From Cryptomeria japonica (Eukaryota > Streptophyta > Pinopsida > Cupressales > Cupressaceae): a stretch of DNA of 64,000 nucleotides. Below are positions 55,449 through 64,000 of this stretch, in pieces. A program made the position numbers and the translations under genes. Location of the stretch: assembly GCF_030272615.1 (NCBI RefSeq), contig NC_081409.1, positions 616,510,755-616,574,754 on the forward strand. Direction: 5' to 3'. The notes under the pieces are model-generated. The model was not told the DNA's origin, did no database searches, and saw nothing but the letters and a program-made list of their open reading frames with translations. The number at the start of each line of letters is the position of its first letter. Position 1 is the first letter of the stretch.

Positions 55449-57768
55449 TTCAGACTTGAGGCTTTCCTATTCTTCAAATTGGGAGATTCTACCTATAGCA
55501 GGTCTTCTATGCAATTTGGGTTGATTTGGACCTCACTATTGAATCTGGCATGTGTGAAATAGTCAAGATTGACCTTTTGTTTGTCATTTTTTTATTCACG
55601 AGGCCAGATCTATGAGGGTTTGAAGATTCAGTTTTTTTGTGATCGAAGGGGCACCTAGTTTTTGGAGCAATTTGGTCCCAAAAGGACCTCACAATAGGTT
55701 TCAGGAGGTCGATTTCATAAATTTTGATATAAAATTCAACCTATTTGGGCATTGTTGACCTCTAAGGCAAAAAAAATTACCTGTACAGCCATACTGCTGC
55801 ACACACTTCAAGAAAAATAAATTTAAGGTATTTTTTTATTTTTTAGTTTTAATTTTTTTCCCATAATTTTTTTTTTCAAAAAAAAATCATACAACAAAAA
55901 GAACTTTATGCCAAAGTTTTGTTTTTTCAAATTAAAAAAAACAAACTTTTTAAAGGGGAGGTCAGCAACCTCTGCAGCACATCGTGGACCCTACCCTGCC
56001 ACTGTCGGCATCCTTTTACCCAGTGGTGTTTTGCCTCCATAGTTGCCTTGGTGCCTTTGTTGCTGCTGCCAGGCCCCTACTGCCACTTTCATGCAGCCGC
56101 CGACAGAAAATTTCTGGCCTGTCCTCTGCTTTTCTGCTAGCTGGAATTTTTTTTCTGACGATTTTCATGGCGACTTTTATCAGGCCACCCAAATTTTTCC
56201 CAACAGATAATTTTTTTTTCCGACAGGGATTTATTTTTGCCAGTGGAGGGTATTTTTTTTCAAGTGACAAGGAATCTTTTCAGCATATTCTGCTGACATC
56301 AGCAATATAGACAGCTTCATGGCCCCTTTTTGAACCCTCTTTGTGCCCTAAAAGAGGTGTTTTTTTCATTTGGCCATAACTTGGGCATACGATATCATTT
56401 TTTGGTAAATGAGATATCGTTGGAAAGTTGGTTTTGTCTACTTTCCAGGTATGTCAGTTTCATCATCTTATTTTTTGTTGGTACATTCTATAGCCATTTG
56501 AAGTTAAAGGTGTTATTTTCAGTCCCAAGCTCATAACTTTTCACCCGTTTCTCCATTTTTCATGATTCTAGCAGCGTTGGGACGGTGTTTTAGAGGTCTT
56601 CATAGCCATCCATGCACTTTTTATAGATTTTACTCCAGGTACTTTTTCTTCCATTTTTTTGTGTTTTCACACTCTAGTGAATTACTTGAACATATGAGCT
56701 TGTGGAAACTTCTCGTTTGCGTGGGATGACTCTTTTTTGGTTGTTCTTCATGTATTTCTAGTCTTGTGTCTTTTTTTGACATTCTAAGCTTTCATTGTAA
56801 GCACTTATGATTTTTTAATTGCATTAAGATAAAGTTCCTTTGTATTGCACATGTATTATGTGATCTTGCATATCAGTTTTGTACCTTATTGTACTCACAC
56901 TATAATATAAAGTGCCATGGGGCTTTGATGTTTTCTTTTGTTTGCCTTCATACCTTTATCATGCGTGTGTGCCTTGGTTTGCACACCCTTTATATTTGCT
57001 TGTACTTTCACGTCTGCATGGTCAAATGTTCTTTGTTCTTCTTCATGCACTACATTATGGCTTTCAAATGCAATGTACCTTTCATACCTCTCACTTGTCA
57101 GCATTATGTGGGAGTTTCTACTGTTGGTGCTAATGCTTCCTTGGTTTCACATTGGAGTGAGCTATGTATTCAGTATTTGTTCCTATGTACTAGGCAGATG
57201 CAACGGCTAGTTACCCATGCATTTCAATGAGATGGAATACTTACCATATGGACACTCTTGCATTCCTATTTCTGGAGGCAGCCTTCCATTTTTTATTTGA
57301 TCATTTCTTCAGACTGTTGGTACTCATCCCATTTGTATCTTTGAATTCCAAATATTTTTCTTGTGTTTGTCATCTTATTCGGATTCGAGTAGTGTCATTG
57401 AGGGCACTCATGTAGATTCATGTCTTCTTGATCCTGATCATCTTTTGTTCCAGAGGAGGTTCTTATTTTAGCATCTTAGTATTTTTTATACGACAAAGTT
57501 TGCAACTTCTTCATGCTTTAGTGATTCTTCATTCTCTTCTTTTGTTCCTATCTTTTGGAACATTCTTTTTTGGAGGCTTTTTAGTCCTTCGTTTGAGCTT
57601 TCATCTCTTCTTGGAGAGGAGTTTTGTTCTCACGGGGTTTTCTCCTTTTTCTCCACTTTGCATAGATTTCATTGTACTTGGGTACCTCATCAAACCTTGT
57701 TGTCGCGACCCATTTTTTGCTTTCATGCATCTAGTCCTTAGTTGTTTTTTAGCTTCTCCCTAACATCA
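55449..57768 (+). other. Interior of the non-autonomous element: no recognisable gene
   Basis: T-rich. Open stretches (for example 55984-56310 and 56889-57230) show Phe/Leu/Cys-rich composition expected from T-rich DNA and no retroelement motif. The interior ends in a polypurine tract AAGGGGGGG at 57773-57781. Confidence 0.65.
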
Positions 57769-57772
57769 TCTT

Positions 57773-57781
57773 AAGGGGGGG
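57773..57781 (+). promoter_or_regulatory. Polypurine tract of the non-autonomous element
   Basis: AAGGGGGGG abuts the 3' LTR at 57782. Confidence 0.88.
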
Positions 57782-58132
57782 TGTTAGAGTAAAAGGTATT
57801 AGTTTACTTAATTAATATGATTTAATAATTAAGTCACCTTTTCTCTATTTCACTTAAGCTAAATTTAGGAAGCTTTTTATAGGAATTATTATTTTAATAA
57901 TTTTTTTCTTTTATGCATGCATCCTTTAGGGTTGTATTAGGGTTTTCTGATCTCCTTTATTAAGGATTGATCTCTTTGTAATTCCCTAATAATCTGATTA
58001 TTATTATTGCATTATTTTTCTCTAGGTTTTCAAAGCAATCTTTGTGTTTTGTGAATCTTCCATTGTTGTGACAGGTTATTTGCATACAGGTGTTCACTGG
58101 GTTTTGTGAGGTTGTATTTCACAACTTTAATA
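57782..58132 (+). repeat. 3' LTR of the non-autonomous element
   Basis: Pairs with 55077-55436; differs by a short indel in the 'ttaattaatt' tract near its start and scattered substitutions. Confidence 0.92.
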
Positions 58133-58400
58133 GTTTGGAGGAGGGTACTAGTAACCAAACATAGAGAATGACACTTCTTTAGGGATTAAAGATTGCCCTC
58201 TCAATTGACATCTGGATTTTGGATATTAAGGGTGATTCAAAGCTCACTATGGATTCTACATGACAAGATGAACCATTGATGGGCTTGACACAATTGAAAT
58301 AAGACACAATAATTCAAGAAAGAAAAAAAAGTTGTGGATATAATGGCAACTTTGGGCCTAAGAATTGGAAACTTCAAATGTTGGAGAGAAAGGGAGTGTC
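58133..58400 (+). pseudogene. LINE1 RNase H, second part
   Basis: SLEEGTSNQT, then GLKIALSIDIWILDIKGDSKLTMDST reads at 58133-58260: the helix and the second catalytic Asp (GDS) of RNase H. The C-terminal motif is decayed, and several stops follow. Confidence 0.7.
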
Positions 58401-59079
58401 TACCCACTAGTGTTTAAAGACTCCTTATACAGGAGATCAAATCCAATCAACATAATTCAATGATGAAAAGATGAGAGGTCTGGATTCTTTGTGTCATTCT
58501 CTGCTTTCACTTTCTGGAATAGAGGATGGAAAGTAATGACAAAAAATTAAAATTATTTGGGTGAGATGGATTTAAATTACTTAATGAATATGCATAATAG
58601 TGAGGCTCCTCATAGGACTAGTGGATAGGTGAGGGATGTGGAGCTAAGGTGATTGAATAACCTGAGATGGATGAATAAATAGGTGTATAATAGGGCCAAG
58701 TGAAGGTAGAACTGTTGGGGGTGGAAACTATTGGGTTAACTTGGATGTCCTTCTCATGGCCCATTTCGAAGATGATCAAGTTGATGTGGAAGCCTAGTGA
58801 ATGATACCACAAGCCAAATAGGATGGAAGGGTGGGGTCACCTTTATAGTGAAGGATTTATGATGATGAGGTGGTCGGTTTGTGCATAGATTTCTCACGTG
58901 GCTACCCTGGAGTACAACTTAATGAATTTGAGATGTCATCATTTTTTGTGCAACTAGGCAATTGAAATGACTATTAAGAGAAATAAAATAAAATTAATGG
59001 TTGTCTTAAATGTTGCTATTTCCCATGATAGAAAAGCCCACCATAATTTTTTATTTCATTCAAAGGGAAAGGGATGATA
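58401..59079 (+). other. LINE1 stretch between RNase H and ORF3, nothing recognised
   Basis: About 680 bp without a supported gene on either strand. The corresponding gap in the nested LINE fragment is only about 100 bp, so part of this may be a further decayed insertion, though I found no target duplication. Confidence 0.4.
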
Positions 59080-60830
59080 CATTAGGGATTTATTGAAGGT
59101 GTCTTTCAATTATTATATCACCATTGGTGGACATTTAACCAAGGCTTTTAATCTCAAGGCTAAAAAGTCTATTTTACTAGCTAACCTTAGATTATTGGAG
59201 AAAGAAAGGGCTAAGTCTCTGGTTCTTTGTGTTACTTCAACAAATTTAACTATGGGTGGGGATAGGGTTAGAATTGAACCCAAAACTCATGTCGAGTTCA
59301 AAGGGAACCCCATAGTTTGGCATATTTGGAGAGAGGGAAGGATGGCCCCATTTATCGAATGCATAAATGATTATGAAAAAAACCCACCTGTTTAACTTTT
59401 TCTAAGTCTTGGGGTAGATAGGAGGGTTACTATGGGAGGAGTATCATTTGAGATTAGTGAGGAAGTCATTGTGAAAGTGACGGGTCTCTCCATGAGGGGG
59501 AGAAAATGGGAGAAGAAAAGTAAGGTTACAAACAACAAAAGCTTAGCCCAATTCTTTAGGGATGATGAGGAACTTGTTAAGCTACATGAAGGATATGTTC
59601 ATGCCAAAGTGCTAGACCTATGGAGTGAGGTTTGTCTAATATTAATGATTTTTTTTACCTTAGAAGGAAAATTCAAAGTGTATTACTATTACCATCTTCC
59701 TCTGATATGATTTACCTTAGGGATGATGAGGAACTTGTTAAGCTTTACCTTAGGAAAATTCAAAGTGTATTACTATTACCATCTTTCTCTAATATGTTTT
59801 ACCTTAGGGATGATGAGGAACTTGTTAAGCTACATGAAGGATATGCTCATGCCAAAGTGCTAGACCTATGGAGTGAGGTTTGTCTAATATTAATGGTATT
59901 TTTTACCTTAGAATGAAAATTCAAAGTGTATTAATATTACCATCTTCCTCTGATTAATCATTTTCATAACTGTTAATTTCTCTCTCTCCCATTTTTTCAA
60001 CTAACTTCTCTAGAAAGTTTGGTTCATGATGCTCTAGATTTGGCCAAAAATTAAGGCCAAAAACCTATACCCCTCACCAAGGCCTAACTTTCTTCTTGTA
60101 CCACTTCCACTTGGCCCTTTTCCCACCTAGACAACTAATAGTCATTGAAGCCCTCGTAGCCCCATGCTTTGACTTTCTCCCTATGGCTACAATTCTTGAT
60201 TCCATAAGGACTAGCAAAAAGAAATTCTTGCAAATCCCTTATGTTTCTAAATCCATATCTCATCTTGGCTCCTCGGCTACACCCACCCTTGGCATGGTGG
60301 CTAAAGATGAACTCCTGGCTACCACCGCTAACATGGTCAAGAAAAGGAAATCCTAGAGACCCTACCCCCTTGCTAAAAACCACAAAATTACCATTTAGGA
60401 AGTGGTTAGTGATGAGGAGGAGGGTGATAAAGATGATAGTAAGAGAAGAAGCACTAATTGCAGACTCTTGAATATGTTGGTCAGCTATATGGTGAGCAAA
60501 ACTGATGGCAAAAAACTGGTTAATTATGAGGAAGAATCGGAGGAGGAAGTAGATGGCAATGAGGATGTCACCGAGGATAAAGATGAAGCAGAGGATGACA
60601 TGTGGAAGGCAGAGAGTTTGAACAAACCAACCGTTGACAACTCTGAACAATCTGGCAAAAATGAACCCCTGGACCTGACCCAAGAAGCCAAGCTAGAAGT
60701 GGTTGACAATCAGCTGGAGGAGAGTGTGCACAATCATGTTAATTGCAAGACCATGGTAGACAAATTAGAGGCCCTAAGGAAGAAGGTTATGAAGGTAGAG
60801 TAGAAGATGATCAACATCTAAAATTTTAGT
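59080..60830 (+). pseudogene. LINE1 extra gene (ORF3), same layout as in the nested fragment
   Basis: Pieces in order: 59093-59395 with HVEFKGNPIVWHIWREGRMA and PFIECINDYEK; 59432-59710 with MGGVSFEISEEVIVKVTGLS and FRDDEELVKLHEGY; 60096-60356, hydrophobic then Lys-rich (FLPMATILDSIRTSKKK, NMVKKRKS); 60402-60803, acidic (EEESEEEVDGNEDVTEDKDE) ending in a charged helix (KTMVDKLEALRKKVMKVE). The order of an N-terminal W..G...FIE..YEK / GV.F / TG(L/M) domain, a basic patch, an acidic stretch and a C-terminal helix parallels 50280-51902. Three tandem duplications at 59558-59955 and several stops have broken it. Domain name unknown; function not known. Confidence 0.6.
59558..59955 (+). repeat. Tandem duplications inside ORF3
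   Basis: Units starting AGGGATGATGAGGAACTTG at 59558, 59719 and 59806 (about 161, 87 and 150 bp). The middle unit lacks the segment after 'gttaagc'. Near-identity shows a recent event compared with the rest of LINE1. Confidence 0.92.
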
Positions 60831-61138
60831 ATGAGGGTGATGCACAACTTCGCCACTAACCTATGTTTGATGCAAAAAAAATCATGGGTAAAGATGTTGA
60901 TAATAAAGGGAATTACAAGGAACCTTTCAAGTTCTTTACTAATGAATGGAGCCATGTGCTCAAATAGCTACTAGTTGGGTAGTTTTAGCTTTCTAGGCAT
61001 TTTGGTTTATGTTATTAAGACTTTATATATTGTTTTATTAACTAGTTAAGAAATTTTGTTGTTTTTTATATTTGTTGTTAGTATGCTAATGGTTAGTGTG
61101 TTGTAAGTTGTTAATGCTTCCAATGAGTTGTTCATGTA

Positions 61139-61179
61139 AAGGGTCAAAACCCTTGTTTTGTTGCTTTTAATATATAAAA
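61139..61179 (+). repeat. LINE1 3' stem-loop and A-rich tail
   Basis: AAGGGT/ACCCTT arms (61139-61144, 61149-61154) with a CAAA loop, then TTTTGTTGCTTTTAATATATAAAAA up to the target copy. The same end, slightly changed, occurs at about 52150-52189. Confidence 0.75.
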
Positions 61180-61190
61180 AATCAATTATA

Positions 61191-61339
61191 AAGTGAAGCA
61201 CACACCTTCAATAATGCATAGCATGATGAACATGTTTTACTCTAATTATTTTGAGGTATTTTTAGACAACTTAGAAGATAGAGTTGATGTGGCTATATTT
61301 TTTATGGCTATATAGTAGATGAAATAGTATCTTAACTTG
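61191..61339. repeat. AT-rich unit, copy 1, right segment
   Basis: Non-coding; starts AAGTGAAGCACACA, parallels 62967-63215 ('agatgaaatagtat.ttaacttgtaacttctta'). Confidence 0.7.
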
Positions 61340-63215
61340 TAACTTCTTATTATATTATATTATAATTAATTATGATTATATTATATTATATTGTTTTAAC
61401 TTTAGTCTAACAAAAAATTAAAATATATAAAAGACAAAAATACAAGAGTAATCTAGTGAAAAAGAAAACCATACTAATTTAAATCTAGCGAATGCCCCAT
61501 TCTTTTTAATTGCATTGGGTAGTTATTAATTTATATTGTATATAGATCAAATTTAATCCTTTAAATTTATTTAATATATTATTAATAATATTAATATATT
61601 AGATTATATTTAATTATGATTATATTACATTATATCATTTTAACTTTAGTCTAATAGAAAATTAAAAGATATAAAAGACCAAAATACCAAAGATAATCTA
61701 GTGAAAAATAAAACCATAAAATCTAGTGATTGCTTCATTCCTTTTAATTAGATAATAGGTGATTAATTTCTAAAGAAAATTTATAGATCCTAAATAATTA
61801 GTTAAATATTTGTTTGATGGTAGTGGATGTTGAAATAATTTTCCAAAGAAAATTTAAAAATACTAAATATTGTCTTAATGTGACCTAAAAAATAACCTAA
61901 AAATTTGCATTTACATAGCAGATTCATGAGCTCATAAGATCCAAAAAAATTAACGAATCACATTCTACAAAAATAATTTCTATAATTTAGAATCTTAAAT
62001 ATCATGCATCTTAACTTTTAAAAAATTAAAAAACAAAAAACAAATTATAGTTGAAACAATTTAATAATAATGAATTAACAAAAAATGATTGAAATAATAC
62101 TAAGCTAATGACAAATACTAATAATAGAACTTTACACTTAATTAAATCTAAACCTTAATCACTATAATACATGTTCGTTTTCCTCACAATCATATAATCA
62201 TATATTTTTCTGTTAGTAACTTCTATAGTTTATGGCTTTAAATAAATTCTAAAAGTAAAATAAGTCTTATCATATTACCAAATATATTAGAAAATAGGTA
62301 TATAGATTTAATAATTCATAATTATTAAATAAAGAGGTAATAATATTGTCAATGATTAATAATATTATTCCCAATGATGTGGAATCGTGGGCACTCTTAA
62401 AAGAGAATCCACTCAATGTTAAAAAGAATGTCTTGTAATCACTGTGATATGTTCCTTTGAATGATAGTAAAAATGAATGAATGATCTTTGTGATTTCGAA
62501 AATGGGTAGATAAATAATAAGGCAGAAAGAAAGAAAATGTTGGGTAAATTTAAAATATAATAATAAAATAATTTTAAAAATAGATATAATAGTATTAAAA
62601 ATATTAGGATGAAAATTCAGTAGGAGTTTGTGATCTAATAGTTGTTAGGTGACAAATACGATATAAATTTGATTTTGACCTTTAAAAATGATCATTTATT
62701 TAAAGTTGTCTTTCAAATATTAAGATCTATTTTACATTAGAGAAAAATTATATAGAGATTATATATGTAAGAATACTCATAGAAATTTTAATAAGTTAAT
62801 CTAAAGTTTCTCCTATTAAATGATTTAGACTTCTTAAAATTATAATCATTTTTCATTTTACTTATTATTTGGGAAGTTGAAGTACTAGTAATGATTATAT
62901 TTGTACCTAAAAAGTAGACAAAAAATATTTATTTTTGTTAGTCACATTAAAGAAAGAATCAGTTTAAAGTGAAGCACACATTCAATATTGCAGACCATGA
63001 TGCACATATTTTAGTCTAAATCTTTTTTTAGGGTTTTTCGGACAAGTTAGAAGATATAGTTGATATGACTAAATTTTTTTAGGTCTAGAACACAAAACAA
63101 TAGTTTCAAACTCTTAACTCACTTATGAAGACAAATTGAAATTATCACCAAAAATTGAGAGGTGCAATGTTTGGGCTTATGATTGTAGATGAAATAGTAT
63201 TTTAACTTGTAACTT
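61340..63215. repeat. AT-rich unit, copy 2 (uninterrupted)
   Basis: Non-coding relative of copy 1. It contains the empty counterparts of the DNA-transposon site (near 62110) and of the LINE1 site (near 62960). A sub-duplication of about 245 bp lies at 61340-61505 and 61590-61745. Confidence 0.7.
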
Positions 63216-63410
63216 CTTAGATTAAAAATATTAAAATTATTAGTCAATCTAGTGGATATTAGTAGGTACAAGTAATCACCTATGAAATAGTTGTTGTGAA
63301 TTAGTGTTCACATAGGTGTGAGGTTAGCTATAAAGTTGTTGGAAAACAATTTAATATTTTTTGTTAGAATATCATATTGTTAGTTTGGTCTATTAGAATA
63401 ATATATATTA
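63216..63410. other. AT-rich flank, nothing recognised
   Basis: No gene, RNA or element end is visible here. Confidence 0.4.
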
Positions 63411-64000
63411 TGTAATAACCCACTAAACCTAACCCAAAATCCTCAACTGATTTTTTATTATTATTACTTATTCTCACTTGAGATTGATTCAATCGCATAC
63501 TTAGGTACATCTATCCAAACAAGATTGGCATCCATCCAACCGAGGTGGTCATCTAACTATATGGGTTAGGCATCTAACCATACGAGTTAGGCATCTATCC
63601 ATATGAGACATGAGATTTCATCTATCCGATCCGGGATAGGCATCTACCCAAATGAGGTAGGCATCTATTCATAAGAATAGGAAATGCTCTAACCAAATAC
63701 TTTAGACTCATTGGGACCATCTAGGTCCTGAGTCACTCTCTATAGACTACACTCCCCTACTAGGAGTGCACCAATGTCATCGTCCTTAGGAGTATAAAAA
63801 TAATTACATAAACAAGCTTGAGTTCCACCTCGGGAAATCAAGCGAATCCATATGAGATTCCTACTGAGTATGCATTAAATTAATCTTATCTTCCTATTAG
63901 CATCATATGTACCCTTTGATTGAGGGGCTTAAGGAGCTTTGAAAACCTTGATCAACTCACCCTTATCCAAATCCTAATCCCTATCCCCAAACGCCTGAGT
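63411..64000 (+). repeat. Candidate partial LTR at the right edge
   Basis: Starts TGTAATAACCCACTAAACC, a form common at the start of plant Gypsy LTRs, has a TATA-like box (TATAAAAAT) near 63792, and runs off the window. No partner is available, so this is tentative. Confidence 0.4.
63503..63682 (+). repeat. Minisatellite of about 21 bp, about eight units
   Basis: Variants of GGCATCTATCCATATGAGGTA, for example at about 63525, 63568, 63589, 63639 and 63660. Units are 20-23 bp, with one of 29 bp. Confidence 0.85.

Larger units (their letters stand above)
55077..58132 (+). mobile_element. Non-autonomous Copia-type LTR element, 3056 bp, no pol
   Basis: LTRs at 55077-55436 (360 bp) and 57782-58132 (351 bp), starting TGTTAGAGT and ending CTTTAATA. 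A tRNA-iMet primer-binding site follows the first, and a polypurine tract precedes the second. Target copies GTTTA (55072-55076) and GTTTG (58133-58137) lie within the LINE1 RNase H, whose reading resumes after it. The 2.3-kb interior has no gag or pol motif. Confidence 0.9.
47238..61179 (+). mobile_element. L1-type LINE1 with an extra 3' ORF; interrupted by three insertions
   Basis: Plus-strand LINE bounded by the 11-bp target copies AATCAATTATA at 47227-47237 and 61180-61190. Copy 2 of the host repeat near 62955-62975 has the site only once. Order: ORF1 (47300-48770), ORF2 endonuclease (48870-49750), RT (52199-54700), RNase H (54940-55076 and 58133-58400), an extra ORF3 (59080-60830), and a 3' stem-loop with an A-rich tail. 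It is interrupted by a short LINE tail with another LINE fragment inside it (49768-52189) and by a pol-less Copia-type element (55077-58132). All reading frames are decayed. Confidence 0.85.

Noticed and set aside
55984-57763. Several 80-113 codon frames in the non-autonomous element interior
   Set aside because: Phe/Leu/Cys-rich composition follows from T-rich DNA; no motif, overlapping frames on the same strand, and no ATG-to-stop frame of convincing length.

Overview
The window looks like intergenic DNA of a large, repeat-dominated plant nuclear genome, probably a gymnosperm (this last point is inference). It is AT-rich and shows old, decayed Copia and Gypsy LTR retrotransposons, plant L1-type LINEs with a C-terminal RNase H, one large DNA transposon, and no recognisable host gene, tRNA or rRNA. 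Almost every coding region carries stops or frameshifts, and target-site duplications often differ by a single C/T-type change, as expected of methylated, ageing repeats.

Left block (1-35335) is one nest of insertions that can be peeled apart by target-site duplications (TSDs). An L1-like LINE on the minus strand (LINE2, 32271-35335) was hit in its reverse-transcriptase region by a minus-strand Gypsy element (G0, 1-32270, running off the left edge). G0 was hit between its leader and gag by a minus-strand Copia element (B, 1993-30691, TSD GTTTA on both sides). Copia B was hit twice: in its integrase-RT linker by plus-strand Copia A (5309-11132), and in its 5' LTR by an apparently non-coding LTR-like insertion X (14458-30120, TSD GCGAG/GTGAG). 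X was hit by a plus-strand Gypsy-type element C (18360-28135, TSD ATAGT/ACAGT), and Copia A carries a 450-bp solo LTR in its RT gene (TSD AAATC). The deepest chain is LINE2 > G0 > B > X > C.

Right block (35336-64000) is a non-coding AT-rich unit of about 1.8 kb present as two diverged tandem copies (35336-36238 + 46495-47237 + 61191-61339, and 61340-63215). The first copy received a 10.26-kb DNA transposon (36239-46494; TIRs GGGTATGTGCACAAAG / GGGTAAGTGCACAAAG, TSD CTAA) and an L1-like LINE (LINE1, 47238-61179; 11-bp TSD AATCAATTATA). The second copy still shows both sites empty. The DNA transposon holds two convergent genes: a minus-strand DDE-type transposase and a plus-strand gene of unknown function built from short, mostly phase-0 exons. 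Between them is a 358-bp tandem repeat; near the ends are subterminal repeats with a CGTACGC-like core. LINE1 is interrupted by a short LINE tail, by a second LINE 3' fragment (49776-52087) and by a 3.06-kb Copia-type element without pol (55077-58132). The right edge holds a candidate partial LTR.

Most interesting points: (1) two independent LINE copies carry the same kind of extra ORF between the RNase H domain and a shared 3' stem-loop tail; (2) the micro-exon gene in the DNA transposon; (3) a 9.8-kb Gypsy-type element with a protease, a G-patch domain and a repetitive low-complexity protein but no RT, RNase H or integrase; (4) a perfect hairpin just inside the 5' end of three different LTR families.
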